From Hespellia sp. (GTDB lineage Bacteria > Bacillota > Clostridia > Lachnospirales > Lachnospiraceae), in contig JAQUUC010000030.1 in NCBI GenBank assembly GCA_028694105.1, positions 1 through 45,089 of the forward strand: a stretch of DNA of 45,089 nt, given 5' to 3'. This document shows, in pieces, positions 1 through 7,488 of the stretch. The position numbers and the translations under genes were made by a program. The notes beneath the pieces are model-generated. The model worked only from the letters and a program-made list of their open reading frames with translations, had not been told where the DNA came from and made no database searches. The stretch's first letter is position 1. Every line of letters begins with the position of its first letter.

Positions 1-44
1 CATTAAAACTACATAGGGAGTCCGCGTGCGTGACTTGGTTCAAA

Positions 45-118
45 GGAAAAGTACTAAATCAGGGGCTTGAGGTTCTTCTCAAGCTCCTGATTTTGAGCCC
101 CTGACTTAGAACTTTTCT
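45..118. repeat. Nested inverted repeat / possible terminator downstream of the 122-328 gene
   Basis: Arms 45-67 and 96-118 are near-perfect inverted repeats (20 of 23 positions pair by my count). Inside them a second hairpin can form between 57-71 and 78-92 (14 of 15 pair, 6-base loop). The two stems share bases and exclude each other. The element begins three bases past the stop codon of the minus-strand gene at 122-328, so it could end that transcript, but only a short broken T-run follows. It could also be a small palindromic repeat. Confidence 0.55.
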
Positions 119-121
119 AAT

Positions 122-328
122 CTATTCTAAAAAATCATCAAAAGAACAATCTGAAAAATACAGTTTCAGTAAATGATTATCATATCGCTCTTTCAAATAG
201 TTGTATACATATACTAATTCTTTATGTGGATTGCTCTTCGCTTCTGCAAAAATTTTCTTCATTTCAAGACAATTATCGCACTCACGATTTTGACCTGAAG
301 TAGCCCACATTTTCTTAAATAGGTTCAT
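122..328 (-). CDS. Small hypothetical protein (68 aa)
   Basis: A 68-residue soluble protein that I do not recognise. It is rich in Lys, Glu, Asp, Tyr and Asn and has a Cys-x-x-Cys pair near residue 18-21 (CDNC) plus a Cys near the C-terminus (DCSFDDF). No membrane segment or signal peptide is evident. A purine-rich ribosome binding site (GGGGG, 4 bases before ATG) supports the start. It is the last gene of the minus-strand accessory series in view, and a nested inverted repeat lies just past its stop. The preceding stretch (352-519) is a broken copy of the gene at 2682-3188, so this small gene sits in a reshuffled area and could itself be a fragment. Confidence 0.5.
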   Translation of the reverse strand: MNLFKKMWATSGQNRECDNCLEMKKIFAEAKSNPHKELVYVYNYLKERYDNHLLKLYFSDCSFDDFLE

Positions 329-351
329 ATATCCCCCACAAATTCACATTT

Positions 352-519
352 TTATTGGTTTATTATTCTTTTGTTTTTCACATACACAATGAATGGTCCA
401 TTCTTTTTATATGTTCCACTGGTTATATCATTAAATACATAGTAATGCTTAATCCCCAAAGTTGACCGAACACTAATGTCCTGATTCTTTACCTGCACCT
501 GCCAGACAATAGAATTAAG
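352..519 (-). pseudogene. Truncated copy of the PH-like membrane protein gene at 2682-3188
   Basis: On the minus strand, 519 down to the stop at 352-354 reads in frame as about 55 residues closely matching the middle-to-C-terminal part of the 2682-3188 product: LNSIVWQVQVKNQ here against LNSIAWQVKVKNQ there, then IKHYY, ITSG and KKNG in both. There is no start codon, ribosome binding site or upstream membrane segments. The match ends just after the KNKRII motif, where this copy hits a stop and lacks the last ~20 residues. This is seen directly in the sequence; the frame is intact, so the truncation looks fairly recent. Confidence 0.8.
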
Positions 520-533
520 GAATTAACGTTACA

Positions 534-1352
534 CTAGTCCTCCTCCAGTTTCACTCTCTCTAAACTATTGTTGCGCAACAAATATTTATAAATGTTATTA
601 ATTATCTGCGTTTTTTTCGTCTGGGAAATTGGTTCTTTATCAAATGGGTATTCCCATGTGTTAATTAACTTTGTATTTAACACAATTTGAGACTCCCTAA
701 AATCAATATCAACTTTCATCTTGTGATTTTCCTCACTATATTCCAAACAATAAAAGTGCGGAACACTTATCTCATACTTTTTATTCATAGTCTCTCCTGG
801 TATTGGTTTTACATCATCATTATGTATTAAATCAAAAAAATTCTCTTCACAAATAAATCTACTGAATTGCTCCTTCATGCCTTCAAGTATTTGGGAATTC
901 TGCTCAATTCTATTTGAAAACTGAACACCATGTTTTATTCTTGGAAATAACAATTTAATATTTTCCTCAATATAATCGTATTCCAATCCAGCACACCGTC
1001 CAAAATAGAACTCCGAGCCATCATATGTAACAACATACAAATCAATATATTTTGATGCACCCTTTCTGCACACTCGAATTCCATAGATAAAATTTATTGG
1101 GATAAAAGTTCCTCTTCCCTTTGGTATGTATGGTCCTTGGACATATATCCAATGAGCCGATTCCTTCAATTGCACATTTCCGCTTCTAGATAATATGACT
1201 ATTTTAAATTCTTCAGTTTCCAATTCTTTCTTAAAATTCTTATAAGTAATATAGCTGCTCACAGCTTTGAATTTTTTATAATATCTAGGATTCAGCTCAC
1301 GATATAATGTATTACATAAAAGAAAGTCTAAAAGGAGGTATATTGTATTCAC
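534..1352 (-). CDS. Hypothetical protein, possibly 5'-truncated (272 aa from GTG)
   Basis: I do not recognise the family. The product is a mixed alpha/beta, apparently cytoplasmic protein with many aromatic residues and no convincing membrane segment beyond a hydrophobic N-terminal patch (YLLLDFLLC, residues 5-13). The only usable start is GTG at 1352, which has no ribosome binding site. The same frame stays open for 22 more codons up to a stop at 1419-1421 and reads like protein (GGTFQALIID), but contains no ATG, GTG or TTG there. The simplest reading is that the original 5' end was lost by deletion next to the 1440-1844 gene. It may be a decaying gene; translation is uncertain. Confidence 0.5.
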   Translation of the reverse strand: MNTIYLLLDFLLCNTLYRELNPRYYKKFKAVSSYITYKNFKKELETEEFKIVILSRSGNVQLKESAHWIYVQGPYIPKGRGTFIPINFIYGIRVCRKGASKYIDLYVVTYDGSEFYFGRCAGLEYDYIEENIKLLFPRIKHGVQFSNRIEQNSQILEGMKEQFSRFICEENFFDLIHNDDVKPIPGETMNKKYEISVPHFYCLEYSEENHKMKVDIDFRESQIVLNTKLINTWEYPFDKEPISQTKKTQIINNIYKYLLRNNSLERVKLEED

Positions 1353-1439
1353 TACTAAATCGCTACTTTTATCAATAATTAAGGCTTGGAAAGTACCACC
1401 TACAAAACAAGCCGGACTTTAATGGTGAAGTTTACACCC

Positions 1440-1844
1440 TTATAGTCCAAGTGCTTTTGAAAGTCTCTTTTTCTTCTCACACGAGAATAAACTCAACAAT
1501 CTTCTACATTGTTTTTTTGTATAAGGTTTTGCATTAAACGGAATAATCTCACCGCTCTTTAACAGAAAATCAATTTCCTGAGCAGCATATGTTCCATATC
1601 TACCATCCACTTTTGCCTCTTGTATAGATATGCCTAGCTCATTTGGCCATCCAATTGCAATAACCTCAGATATGTCAAACACATCCTTTCGCTTACGCCT
1701 CCTATGCTTTGTTTCTTGATAGTATCTACTAACGATTATTTGTTGTCCATTTACATCAATGTATGTATTCAAAAGATTCCAAGGTGTTAGTATAGCAATA
1801 AAAACAAACACTGGATTACCTGGTCTTATTCTTTCTGATATCAC
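1440..1844 (-). CDS. Hypothetical PH-like protein (134 aa)
   Basis: A short basic protein with a hydrophobic stretch at about residues 10-24 and a likely beta-rich core. A run of Lys/Arg (HRRRKRK) is followed by ISEVIAIG, then a second half ending in KKQCRRLLSLF. This layout parallels the gene just upstream at 1870-2466 (IEDIQKIG ... RKSMRKLFLHI), so the two look like diverged paralogues; I infer a bacterial PH-like fold, not proven. The start is GTG with a strong GGAGG four to five bases away. Two broken copies of this gene occur nearby, at 2565-2640 and 5057-5122, showing that the unit has been duplicated and lost. Function unknown. Confidence 0.55.
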   Translation of the reverse strand: MISERIRPGNPVFVFIAILTPWNLLNTYIDVNGQQIIVSRYYQETKHRRRKRKDVFDISEVIAIGWPNELGISIQEAKVDGRYGTYAAQEIDFLLKSGEIIPFNAKPYTKKQCRRLLSLFSCEKKKRLSKALGL

Positions 1845-1869
1845 AACTACCTCCTTAGATGAACTGCAT

Positions 1870-2466
1870 TTACATTAACCCTTCATAAATATAAAAATCT
1901 TTTCTTAACTTTTTTTCAGGTAATAATTGTATCTTCTTATAAATATGTAAAAACAGTTTTCTCATGCTTTTTCTAGAAAACTGCGAAATATCAATTGTGA
2001 TTTTTTCTCCGTTCACTAACTCAAAGACCATTTCATAATTCTTAATCTGGTAGGAAGTTTTTCCCTGATGAAATTCTAATGGATGACCATATAGCTCACT
2101 TGAATATCCGATTTTTTGTATATCCTCAATTAGGAACTCCTCACATTTATTTTTCATTTTTCCTGATAAACATGTTGTTTCTTTTTTTAATTCGCCCACT
2201 TTTTCATGAACTAATATCTTATCATCCAAAATCTCAATAAATCTCGTGTTATACATAGATAAACCGCCCATTATCAGGAAAATCAATGTTGCGCCGAAAA
2301 TAATGGTTAATAGTATCAACGCTTTTAAGTTCCCTTGCTCCATATGTGAAGTTTCTAATATTATTGTGCTGCAGGCAGCAATATAAACAAACAGAAAAAC
2401 TACTACAATTAAAATGAGTGAAATTAAAATATTAGTAGCTCGAAACCGAATCGTATCTTTTTTCAT
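1870..2466 (-). CDS. Hypothetical two-TM protein with PH-like C-terminal domain (198 aa)
   Basis: Two hydrophobic segments at about residues 12-34 and 48-71 form a membrane hairpin, followed by a ~125-residue soluble region probably facing the cytoplasm. That region matches the 1440-1844 product in pattern: IxxIxKIGxxxEL, then a charged turn with GE, then SRKSMRKLF near the end. I read it as a PH-like domain by inference. The upstream GGAGG is 13 bases from the ATG, longer than usual. The gene ends 25 bases before the next one, so the pair may be co-transcribed. Role unknown; membrane location is the only firm statement. Confidence 0.55.
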   Translation of the reverse strand: MKKDTIRFRATNILISLILIVVVFLFVYIAACSTIILETSHMEQGNLKALILLTIIFGATLIFLIMGGLSMYNTRFIEILDDKILVHEKVGELKKETTCLSGKMKNKCEEFLIEDIQKIGYSSELYGHPLEFHQGKTSYQIKNYEMVFELVNGEKITIDISQFSRKSMRKLFLHIYKKIQLLPEKKLRKDFYIYEGLM

Positions 2467-2564
2467 TATTCAATACAAACCTCCATTTTTAACATAGCAT
2501 TTGTTTCTGATTCATCAATTCAAAGTTGAAAGACCCTGCAAATTCAAATTTAATGTTAAGATTA

Positions 2565-2640
2565 CACCCTTATAGTTATGTCTAGCTCATTGGCCATCCA
2601 ATTCTCAGATATGTCAAGCGCATCCTGTCGACTATTGTTT
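2565..2640 (-). pseudogene. Internally deleted remnant of the 1440-1844 gene
   Basis: Read on the minus strand, this stretch has TTGACATATCTGAG, then AATTGGATGGCC and ATGAGCTAG, all present in the same order in 1440-1844. It then jumps to the ACTATAAGGGTGTAA block that forms the last codon and stop of that gene. About 190 bases of the middle and 3' part are missing and small indels break the frame. It is therefore a deletion relic, not a gene. It lies between the intact genes at 1870 and 2682. Confidence 0.75.
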
Positions 2641-2681
2641 TTTAATCCCATATACTGACTCCATTTCCAGTGACATATTCC

Positions 2682-3188
2682 CTATATATAATTGATTGGA
2701 ATATTGTACTGCATCATTTGAGCAACAAATTTTTCAAACGGAATATTGTTATCAAATTTTATTATCCTTTTGTTTTCTACGAACACAATGAATGCTCCAT
2801 TCTTTTTATATGCTCCGCTAGTTATGTTATTGAATGAATAGTAATGCTTAATCCCAAAAGTTGACCGAACAATAATATTCTGGTTCTTCACCTTCACCTG
2901 CCAAGCAATAGAATTAAGAGAACCTATAACACCCAATACTACAAACAAGATACATACTATCGTGAAAATGTCTTTTAATCCATATTTGATTAGGCATCCA
3001 TATAAGAGTAATAAAAAAAAACACGTGTAAGCATAAAAAACCCCTGCTACTATTCCGCTGCTTTTGATAATATATTCACTTGTAATTTCTGGATTTTCCA
3101 TATCCTTATTTCTTTTCTTCCAGAAAATAAATCTTATTACAAGATAAGCACCCATCACAGGCATTATCCTAATTATAAAATTCCACAT
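2682..3188 (-). CDS. Hypothetical three-TM protein with PH-like C-terminal domain (168 aa)
   Basis: Three hydrophobic segments are visible at about residues 7-22, 46-68 and 74-96. After them comes a compact beta-rich tail of ~70 residues (WQVKVKNQNIIVRS, then GIKHYYSFNNI, then FIVFVENKRIIKF) that resembles PH-like domains attached to small Firmicute membrane proteins; this is inference from pattern. A GAGGG ribosome binding site seven bases before ATG supports the start. A truncated copy of the tail lies at 352-519, so the family has been duplicated within the block. Neighbours on both sides are also small membrane proteins of unknown role. Confidence 0.6.
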   Translation of the reverse strand: MWNFIIRIMPVMGAYLVIRFIFWKKRNKDMENPEITSEYIIKSSGIVAGVFYAYTCFFLLLLYGCLIKYGLKDIFTIVCILFVVLGVIGSLNSIAWQVKVKNQNIIVRSTFGIKHYYSFNNITSGAYKKNGAFIVFVENKRIIKFDNNIPFEKFVAQMMQYNIPINYI

Positions 3189-3240
3189 TTAATTTCCCTC
3201 TAAGTGTACATTTATTTGTGATTTCAAACGTAATTTGTGT

Positions 3241-3381
3241 TTAAATAACGCTATAAATAACACGTTTCACAAGTTTAATTTTTTTGCTGCCGAACTCTAA
3301 TTGACTGAGCTCTTCGAGTGAGCAAAACATCTCGTTCAATTCATAGTTTCTAAATATCTTTACAATATATTCTTGGAAAAG
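3241..3381 (-). pseudogene. In-frame continuation of the 3382-3759 gene beyond its stop codon
   Basis: Immediately after the TAA at 3382-3384, the same frame stays open for 46 sense codons to a second TAA at 3241-3243. The encoded stretch looks like real protein: LFQEYIVKIFRNYELNEMF, then LEELSQLEF, then a basic end KLVKRVIY. This suggests that one nonsense change split a longer protein of about 172 residues. The alternative is a chance open frame in AT-rich DNA, but the amphipathic, charged composition argues against that. Confidence 0.45.
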
Positions 3382-3759
3382 TTATAACCATAATCGTTTT
3401 ACAATCATCAAAATAATGGCAAACAATAATAGCAATAATGTATTATTACTTAAATATCTAAATGTACTGTAAAGACAATAATGTATTTTAGATACGCGTC
3501 TAAGTTTACCGATACCATCCAACAATAATGGTACTTTATATATATAATACATGTCCTGGGAATCAACGTTTATGGTGGCTTTTAAATTGATAAGTTTCTT
3601 TCCGTGTTGGTACCCAAATTCTATATCTAAATGATTATCTTTTGTATCAATATCTATCTTATCAGAAACTATCTTTTTTGATTTTTCGTTCACAATACAA
3701 TATGGAGTTCCTGCAATTCGTTTAGTTTTACTAGATACATTTGAAATGATGTATATCAA
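3382..3759 (-). CDS. Hypothetical tail-anchored protein (125 aa), perhaps prematurely stopped
   Basis: The start appears to be TTG, six bases after an AGGAG site. The first ~95 residues are soluble and beta-rich, with charged turns (KIDIDTKDNHLDIEFGYQHGK region). Residues ~104-122 form a strongly hydrophobic segment ending in KRLWL just before the stop, so as written this is a C-tail-anchored membrane protein. The frame continues past the stop for 46 codons (see 3241-3381), so the native form may have had a C-terminal domain beyond the membrane segment. I do not recognise the family; it sits among other small membrane proteins of the block. Confidence 0.5.
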   Translation of the reverse strand: MIYIISNVSSKTKRIAGTPYCIVNEKSKKIVSDKIDIDTKDNHLDIEFGYQHGKKLINLKATINVDSQDMYYIYKVPLLLDGIGKLRRVSKIHYCLYSTFRYLSNNTLLLLLFAIILMIVKRLWL

Positions 3760-3798
3760 TCTAATCTCCTCTCTTGTAAACTGTAATTTATCGAATTG

Positions 3799-4182
3799 TT
3801 AATCTTCTTCAGAAATAATTTTTCCATCAGAATCTATTTCATACTTTTTTATTTCCACCAAATTACATATCGAGTATGGGACAAAAGAAACAATCCCCAT
3901 AAAAGTGACTCCCAAAAAAACAATTGGAAAAAAAACGCAACACAATACCTTACATGCTAATCCTTTTGTTGATATATAATTCGAAAATAACAACCATCCC
4001 GACAATATACCTGCAAGCATAACACCACCAGACAAACCGTATATTACGAATGAAATCATTCGATTCATTTGAATATTCAAATCATTGTAAAATATAACAT
4101 TTATCATTCCGAAAAAAAAGATTCCTATAAAGAAAAAAATAGATGTTAAGATACAATACGTTTTTCTTCTTTTATTCTTCAT
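3799..4182 (-). CDS. Hypothetical three-TM membrane protein (127 aa)
   Basis: I place the start at ATG 4182 (sequence MKNKRRKTYCIL) because a GGAAGG site lies eight bases upstream; a longer frame begins at 4221 without a comparable site. A basic N-terminus (KNKRRK) precedes three hydrophobic segments at about residues 8-30, 43-65 and 75-100. The C-terminus is short and acidic (DSDGKIISEED). This predicts an integral membrane protein. No known motif is visible. It begins about 50 bases after the stop of the gene at 4233-5060 and may share its transcript. Confidence 0.55.
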   Translation of the reverse strand: MKNKRRKTYCILTSIFFFIGIFFFGMINVIFYNDLNIQMNRMISFVIYGLSGGVMLAGILSGWLLFSNYISTKGLACKVLCCVFFPIVFLGVTFMGIVSFVPYSICNLVEIKKYEIDSDGKIISEED

Positions 4183-4232
4183 TAAGTCTTCCTTCCTACC
4201 ATAATGAGTATCCATACTCAATTGAATGATTG

Positions 4233-5060
4233 CTAATTCAAATAATTGTCCAGTAACTTGCGTGTATAACTTCCCTTTTCAGGTATGAAGCCAAAGGCTT
4301 CATATGCCCAAATAATTTCACGCTCTACTTGACTATAATTGCTGTCGCTTATTTTCCCATATATATAGTTCACATCAAGGTTGCCATTAGAATTAAGTAA
4401 AAAGGAAAGCTGTTCCCACATATCTTGCTTATTTTCAATAAAGCATTTATATATTTCTGAAGGTTCTTGTCCATCAATCTTTAATACGTATATTTTTTCA
4501 GACTTACAATCACCAAAAACAAATCTTGCATTCTCTGGGTCAACACCAATATTTTGGATATAGTCGCTTAATGATAACTGTCCTTCTATCAGTGATTTTA
4601 ATGTTCCTACCATTGGCACGTTTCTTTTTGCTTCAGTAGGTATACTACACAAATATGCATATTTATCTTTCCCAGCAAATTTTTTCTTTTTAAATTTGGC
4701 CATTGTAAAACATTCTATATCATGATTTTTCACTGACCTAAAGTATAAAGTTATATACATATTATTTTCAATTTTTTTGATTATTTCATCAATATGATTT
4801 TGATATTGATTTTCCTCAGTTTGACTATTTGAGTTCTCTAATGCTTTTTCATAAGTATCATAATAACTGGAATCGTTCAATTCGCTTTCATCTAAACTGC
4901 CATATATGCTTTTCTTCGTTCTTTCTATCGCAACATCCGTTTTGTTCTCACTTGTTTTTATAACACCCTTTTCAATAAGAACCCCAAAAGCCACTACAAT
5001 AAATAAGCCAAAGAATACAATCATTATAGCAAGCATTGATTTTTTTATTATTTTTTTCAC
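4233..5060 (-). CDS. Hypothetical membrane-anchored extracellular protein (275 aa)
   Basis: The N-terminus has the form of an uncleaved signal anchor: basic MKKIIKK, then a hydrophobic segment at about residues 9-30. A polar, Ser/Asn/Glu-rich linker (~35-95) leads into a ~180-residue globular domain that should lie outside the cytoplasm. Aromatic and acidic residues are common (EREIIWAYEAFGF near the end). No family is recognised. The start is GTG with GGAG eight bases away. A 21-codon relic frame (5057-5122) ends in a TGA that overlaps this GTG, so translation could be coupled to it. Confidence 0.55.
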   Translation of the reverse strand: MKKIIKKSMLAIMIVFFGLFIVVAFGVLIEKGVIKTSENKTDVAIERTKKSIYGSLDESELNDSSYYDTYEKALENSNSQTEENQYQNHIDEIIKKIENNMYITLYFRSVKNHDIECFTMAKFKKKKFAGKDKYAYLCSIPTEAKRNVPMVGTLKSLIEGQLSLSDYIQNIGVDPENARFVFGDCKSEKIYVLKIDGQEPSEIYKCFIENKQDMWEQLSFLLNSNGNLDVNYIYGKISDSNYSQVEREIIWAYEAFGFIPEKGSYTRKLLDNYLN

Positions 5061-5122
5061 CTCAATATCTCCATTTCACCGGAATATGTTTTATTCCTTG
5101 TTCTTATTCTTTCTGATATCAT
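5057..5122 (-). pseudogene. 5' fragment of a 1440-1844-type gene, overlapping the next start
   Basis: ATG at 5120-5122 opens a 21-codon frame beginning MISERIR, identical to the first seven residues of the 1440-1844 product, and the DNA around it matches that gene's start. The match is then lost and the frame ends with TGA at 5057-5059. That TGA overlaps the GTG start of the 4233-5060 gene. It is a leftover of a duplicated unit that now lies where a leader peptide would be. Confidence 0.65.
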
Positions 5123-5203
5123 AACCATAGACATTGTAGCATTTGTAATCGCAAAACGCCATTGATACTTCACTAATTTTTATCTTCCTTTGAACCTAAC
5201 AAT

Positions 5204-5842
5204 TCAAATTTTATTATAAGCATCTCTTGGCTTATTTATCGCTTTATACTCAGAATAATAAACTATATTTGCAACTAGAACAAAAAACAAGCACCCAGAC
5301 GTCATAAAGAGAATACATACAAGAGCCAATATCATATTGTCATTTTTTACTCCAGTCATTATTAAACGCACAATAACAATCCAAGGAATAATTGCAGCAA
5401 CTGATAATTTTTTGTGTTTAGACAAAACTAACTTGTCTTTCTTATGGCTCAGACTATCACTTATCAGTTTTTTTCTTGTCCATATACACCACATAACATC
5501 GCATAATAATACTAATAAGGCATAACAAACACTTGCATATATAAATACGTTTACTGTCAGCATGTTCTTTAAAACACCAAGACAACAAACGCCCCAGGTC
5601 AATTGAATCTGAATTCCTATAACTCCAATGTGCAAAAATATAATTTCTCTTTTTCTCCTATATTGTATCCGCGCATACAGTGTAAAACAAACACACAAAG
5701 CTATATTAAAGATAGTAAACCAAATTGTTTTACTATCTGGTACTAATAATGCTACTGCAAGTAAAAGTATCGCCTCAAAACGCAGCATTCCCCCTTTTTC
5801 TATGTAACCATTTAAATATTTTTCTAATATTTTTTTAGTCAT
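5204..5842 (-). CDS. Hypothetical polytopic membrane protein (212 aa)
   Basis: I take the start at ATG 5842 (MTKKILEKYL), seven bases after AGGAG; a longer version would start at 5857. After a charged N-terminus there are about six hydrophobic segments, spread across residues ~20-60, ~65-110 and ~145-195, with basic loops (ARIQYRRKRE; TRKKLISDSLSHKKDK) pointing to cytoplasmic faces. Nothing identifies a transporter or enzyme family. The gene begins about 16 bases after the stop of the 5859-6179 gene, so the two are probably on one transcript. A small soluble gene followed by a membrane gene is compatible with an immunity-type pair, but that is a guess. Confidence 0.6.
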   Translation of the reverse strand: MTKKILEKYLNGYIEKGGMLRFEAILLLAVALLVPDSKTIWFTIFNIALCVCFTLYARIQYRRKREIIFLHIGVIGIQIQLTWGVCCLGVLKNMLTVNVFIYASVCYALLVLLCDVMWCIWTRKKLISDSLSHKKDKLVLSKHKKLSVAAIIPWIVIVRLIMTGVKNDNMILALVCILFMTSGCLFFVLVANIVYYSEYKAINKPRDAYNKI

Positions 5843-5858
5843 TTGGGCACTCCTCATC

Positions 5859-6179
5859 TCAGAAATCTCCTTCTTTTATCCCGACAAGCTGGGATTTGTC
5901 ATCGACTCTGCAAATTGGGAGTTGCCGTTCTGATTGAATAACCACTTTGTCACTTTTGAAAAAGTCCACGATTGTTTTACAGGAAAAAGGCCAATTTATC
6001 TCTTCTTTGAAATCTTCTTCAAAAAAAGAAATTATTTCTTCACAAGACATTAGCTCAAGATTTGCTTTATAGTTATCCCAAAATTCATCTTGTACTTCTC
6101 GCCAGTTAGAATATTTCTTTTTACTTAACACCATGCAGTTGTCAAGGTAAATTATAATCGCTTGATTATCGGTATTCAT
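5859..6179 (-). CDS. Hypothetical acidic soluble protein (106 aa)
   Basis: A small acidic protein without membrane segments, rich in Asp/Glu and Trp/Phe (NWREVQDEFWDNY; EEIISFFEEDFKEEINW). A GGAGGG site four bases before ATG supports the start. Size, acidity and setting resemble immunity proteins of polymorphic toxins, yet I cannot match it to a named family and no toxin gene is nearby. It is followed closely by the membrane protein gene 5204-5842. An orphan immunity gene and a truncated regulator are both possible. Confidence 0.5.
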   Translation of the reverse strand: MNTDNQAIIIYLDNCMVLSKKKYSNWREVQDEFWDNYKANLELMSCEEIISFFEEDFKEEINWPFSCKTIVDFFKSDKVVIQSERQLPICRVDDKSQLVGIKEGDF

Positions 6180-6261
6180 AAACCCTCCGCAATTTTTTAA
6201 TTTGTAAAGAAACTGGTAATCTCATAATATATACAAACCAGAAGTCATCAGTTCCTATAAT

Positions 6262-6876
6262 TTAGTAATACCAATTTTTGAAATTTTCAATTAGCACCCC
6301 ACCTTTTTCAATATTCTTAAAAGATAGTGTTGATTGCTCTATAAAAGAAGAAAATTTTATAATACAAAATGGTTCTATTTGTGGCTTTACGCCCTCTGCA
6401 ATTTTGCTTGCCAATGGTGGAATATCAGAGCCTTCCCACCCCGTTTGTATTGCCAAGACATCAGTAGCTATCCATACTTTCTGCGCAATGGATTTTAGCT
6501 GTTCCATTTTTTCCGTTTTATGCTCTATAGAATTATTTTCTGGATAATTCAGCAAATCGTCTTCAGGAACAATTAATTCAAAATTAAATGTTGCTCCTTT
6601 TTCGTTATTCATAACGAATACTCTGACTTCTGAAAAATTGCAATAATTAAATAGCATTTGCTTATAATCGTGTGAATGATGTTCGGTGAATCCAAGTTTA
6701 AAGTTATTATCTAAATGGCTTTGATTCCACTTAATAATATCTTCAAATGAATCATTTTCGAATCCCCAATATCCGCTCTCAAACGTTAGACCGGAATTAA
6801 TTAATGCTCTACAAAAATTAGCAACTGCAATTTTACTTTTACTTAATTCAAAAGTTAATGAAAAATATGCTGGCAT
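6262..6876 (-). CDS. Hypothetical soluble protein, immunity-like in setting (204 aa)
   Basis: The start is placed at ATG 6876 (MPAYFSLTFEL) with AGAGGA six bases upstream; a longer frame reaches 6912 with no such site. The product is a soluble alpha/beta protein: a beta strand at the N-terminus, then FCRALINSGLTFESGYWGFE, a Trp/His-rich central part (FTEHHSHDY) and a C-terminal half ending in NFKNWYY. I see no catalytic motif or membrane segment. It is flanked by spacers with no coding content (6180-6261 and 6877-7002). An immunity or effector-binding role is inference from context only. Confidence 0.5.
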   Translation of the reverse strand: MPAYFSLTFELSKSKIAVANFCRALINSGLTFESGYWGFENDSFEDIIKWNQSHLDNNFKLGFTEHHSHDYKQMLFNYCNFSEVRVFVMNNEKGATFNFELIVPEDDLLNYPENNSIEHKTEKMEQLKSIAQKVWIATDVLAIQTGWEGSDIPPLASKIAEGVKPQIEPFCIIKFSSFIEQSTLSFKNIEKGGVLIENFKNWYY

Positions 6877-7002
6877 TATCATTCCTCTCAATACTCTAAT
6901 CTTTTTACGCATAAAGTCAATTTTGTGCGTACGACTTATTTTTGATAGTTTCTTGAAATATGCTAATCAAGTTCAAGTTTGCTTATCCTGACAGTTCGGA
7001 AT

Positions 7003-7479
7003 TTACATAAGCGTTGTATCTGCTCCGTACCATGTCTGTACTTCGTTCGCATCATTATAGTTTTTTATCCATGCAATTCCAAATCTATAATTTGAAGTAC
7101 TTGTACTTTCAAGAATTAGATAAGAAACACCATCATTATAGTATTCGTTATCATAGTCATAGTAATCAGAAACCCGCGTGCCGTTTGGATAGTATCCTGA
7201 ATCTCCCTCCGCACTAATGGATAACTTATAGCAATCTTTATAGAAGCTCTTTAATTCTAGTCGTTCGCCACTTTCTATACCATCATACCTTGTGGAAATG
7301 TAATCTTTAATTCTACACAATATTTCGTGTTTTTTCCCATCTGGTCTAAACGATATGGTTATCCTAAATCTCCCCATCAAATTCAAGCATAGTTTATCTA
7401 ACCCAACAGGAACAGCATTATATTCTACAGGCTTACCATCAATCAATAATTCTATGTTTCCTAATGGAGTTTCTAACAA
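7003..7479 (-). CDS. Hypothetical beta-rich soluble protein (158 aa)
   Basis: A Tyr/Asp-rich protein with probable beta-sandwich character (GRFRITISFRPDGKKHEI; DYYDYDNEYYNDGVSYLIL). There is no signal or membrane segment. I prefer the TTG start at 7479, eight bases after AGAAGG; a GTG at 7488 would sit directly on that site and is less likely. I do not recognise the family. Upstream (7489-7996) is a stretch of gene debris. As with its neighbours, an immunity-type function is only a contextual suggestion. Confidence 0.45.
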   Translation of the reverse strand: MLETPLGNIELLIDGKPVEYNAVPVGLDKLCLNLMGRFRITISFRPDGKKHEILCRIKDYISTRYDGIESGERLELKSFYKDCYKLSISAEGDSGYYPNGTRVSDYYDYDNEYYNDGVSYLILESTSTSNYRFGIAWIKNYNDANEVQTWYGADTTLM

Positions 7480-7488
7480 CTTACACAC

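Noticed and set aside
122-7488. Recurring AATTCAAAT-like motif near gene ends, as a recombination site
   Set aside because: In AT-rich DNA this string is expected by chance and in places it is coding; spacing and orientation are not regular.
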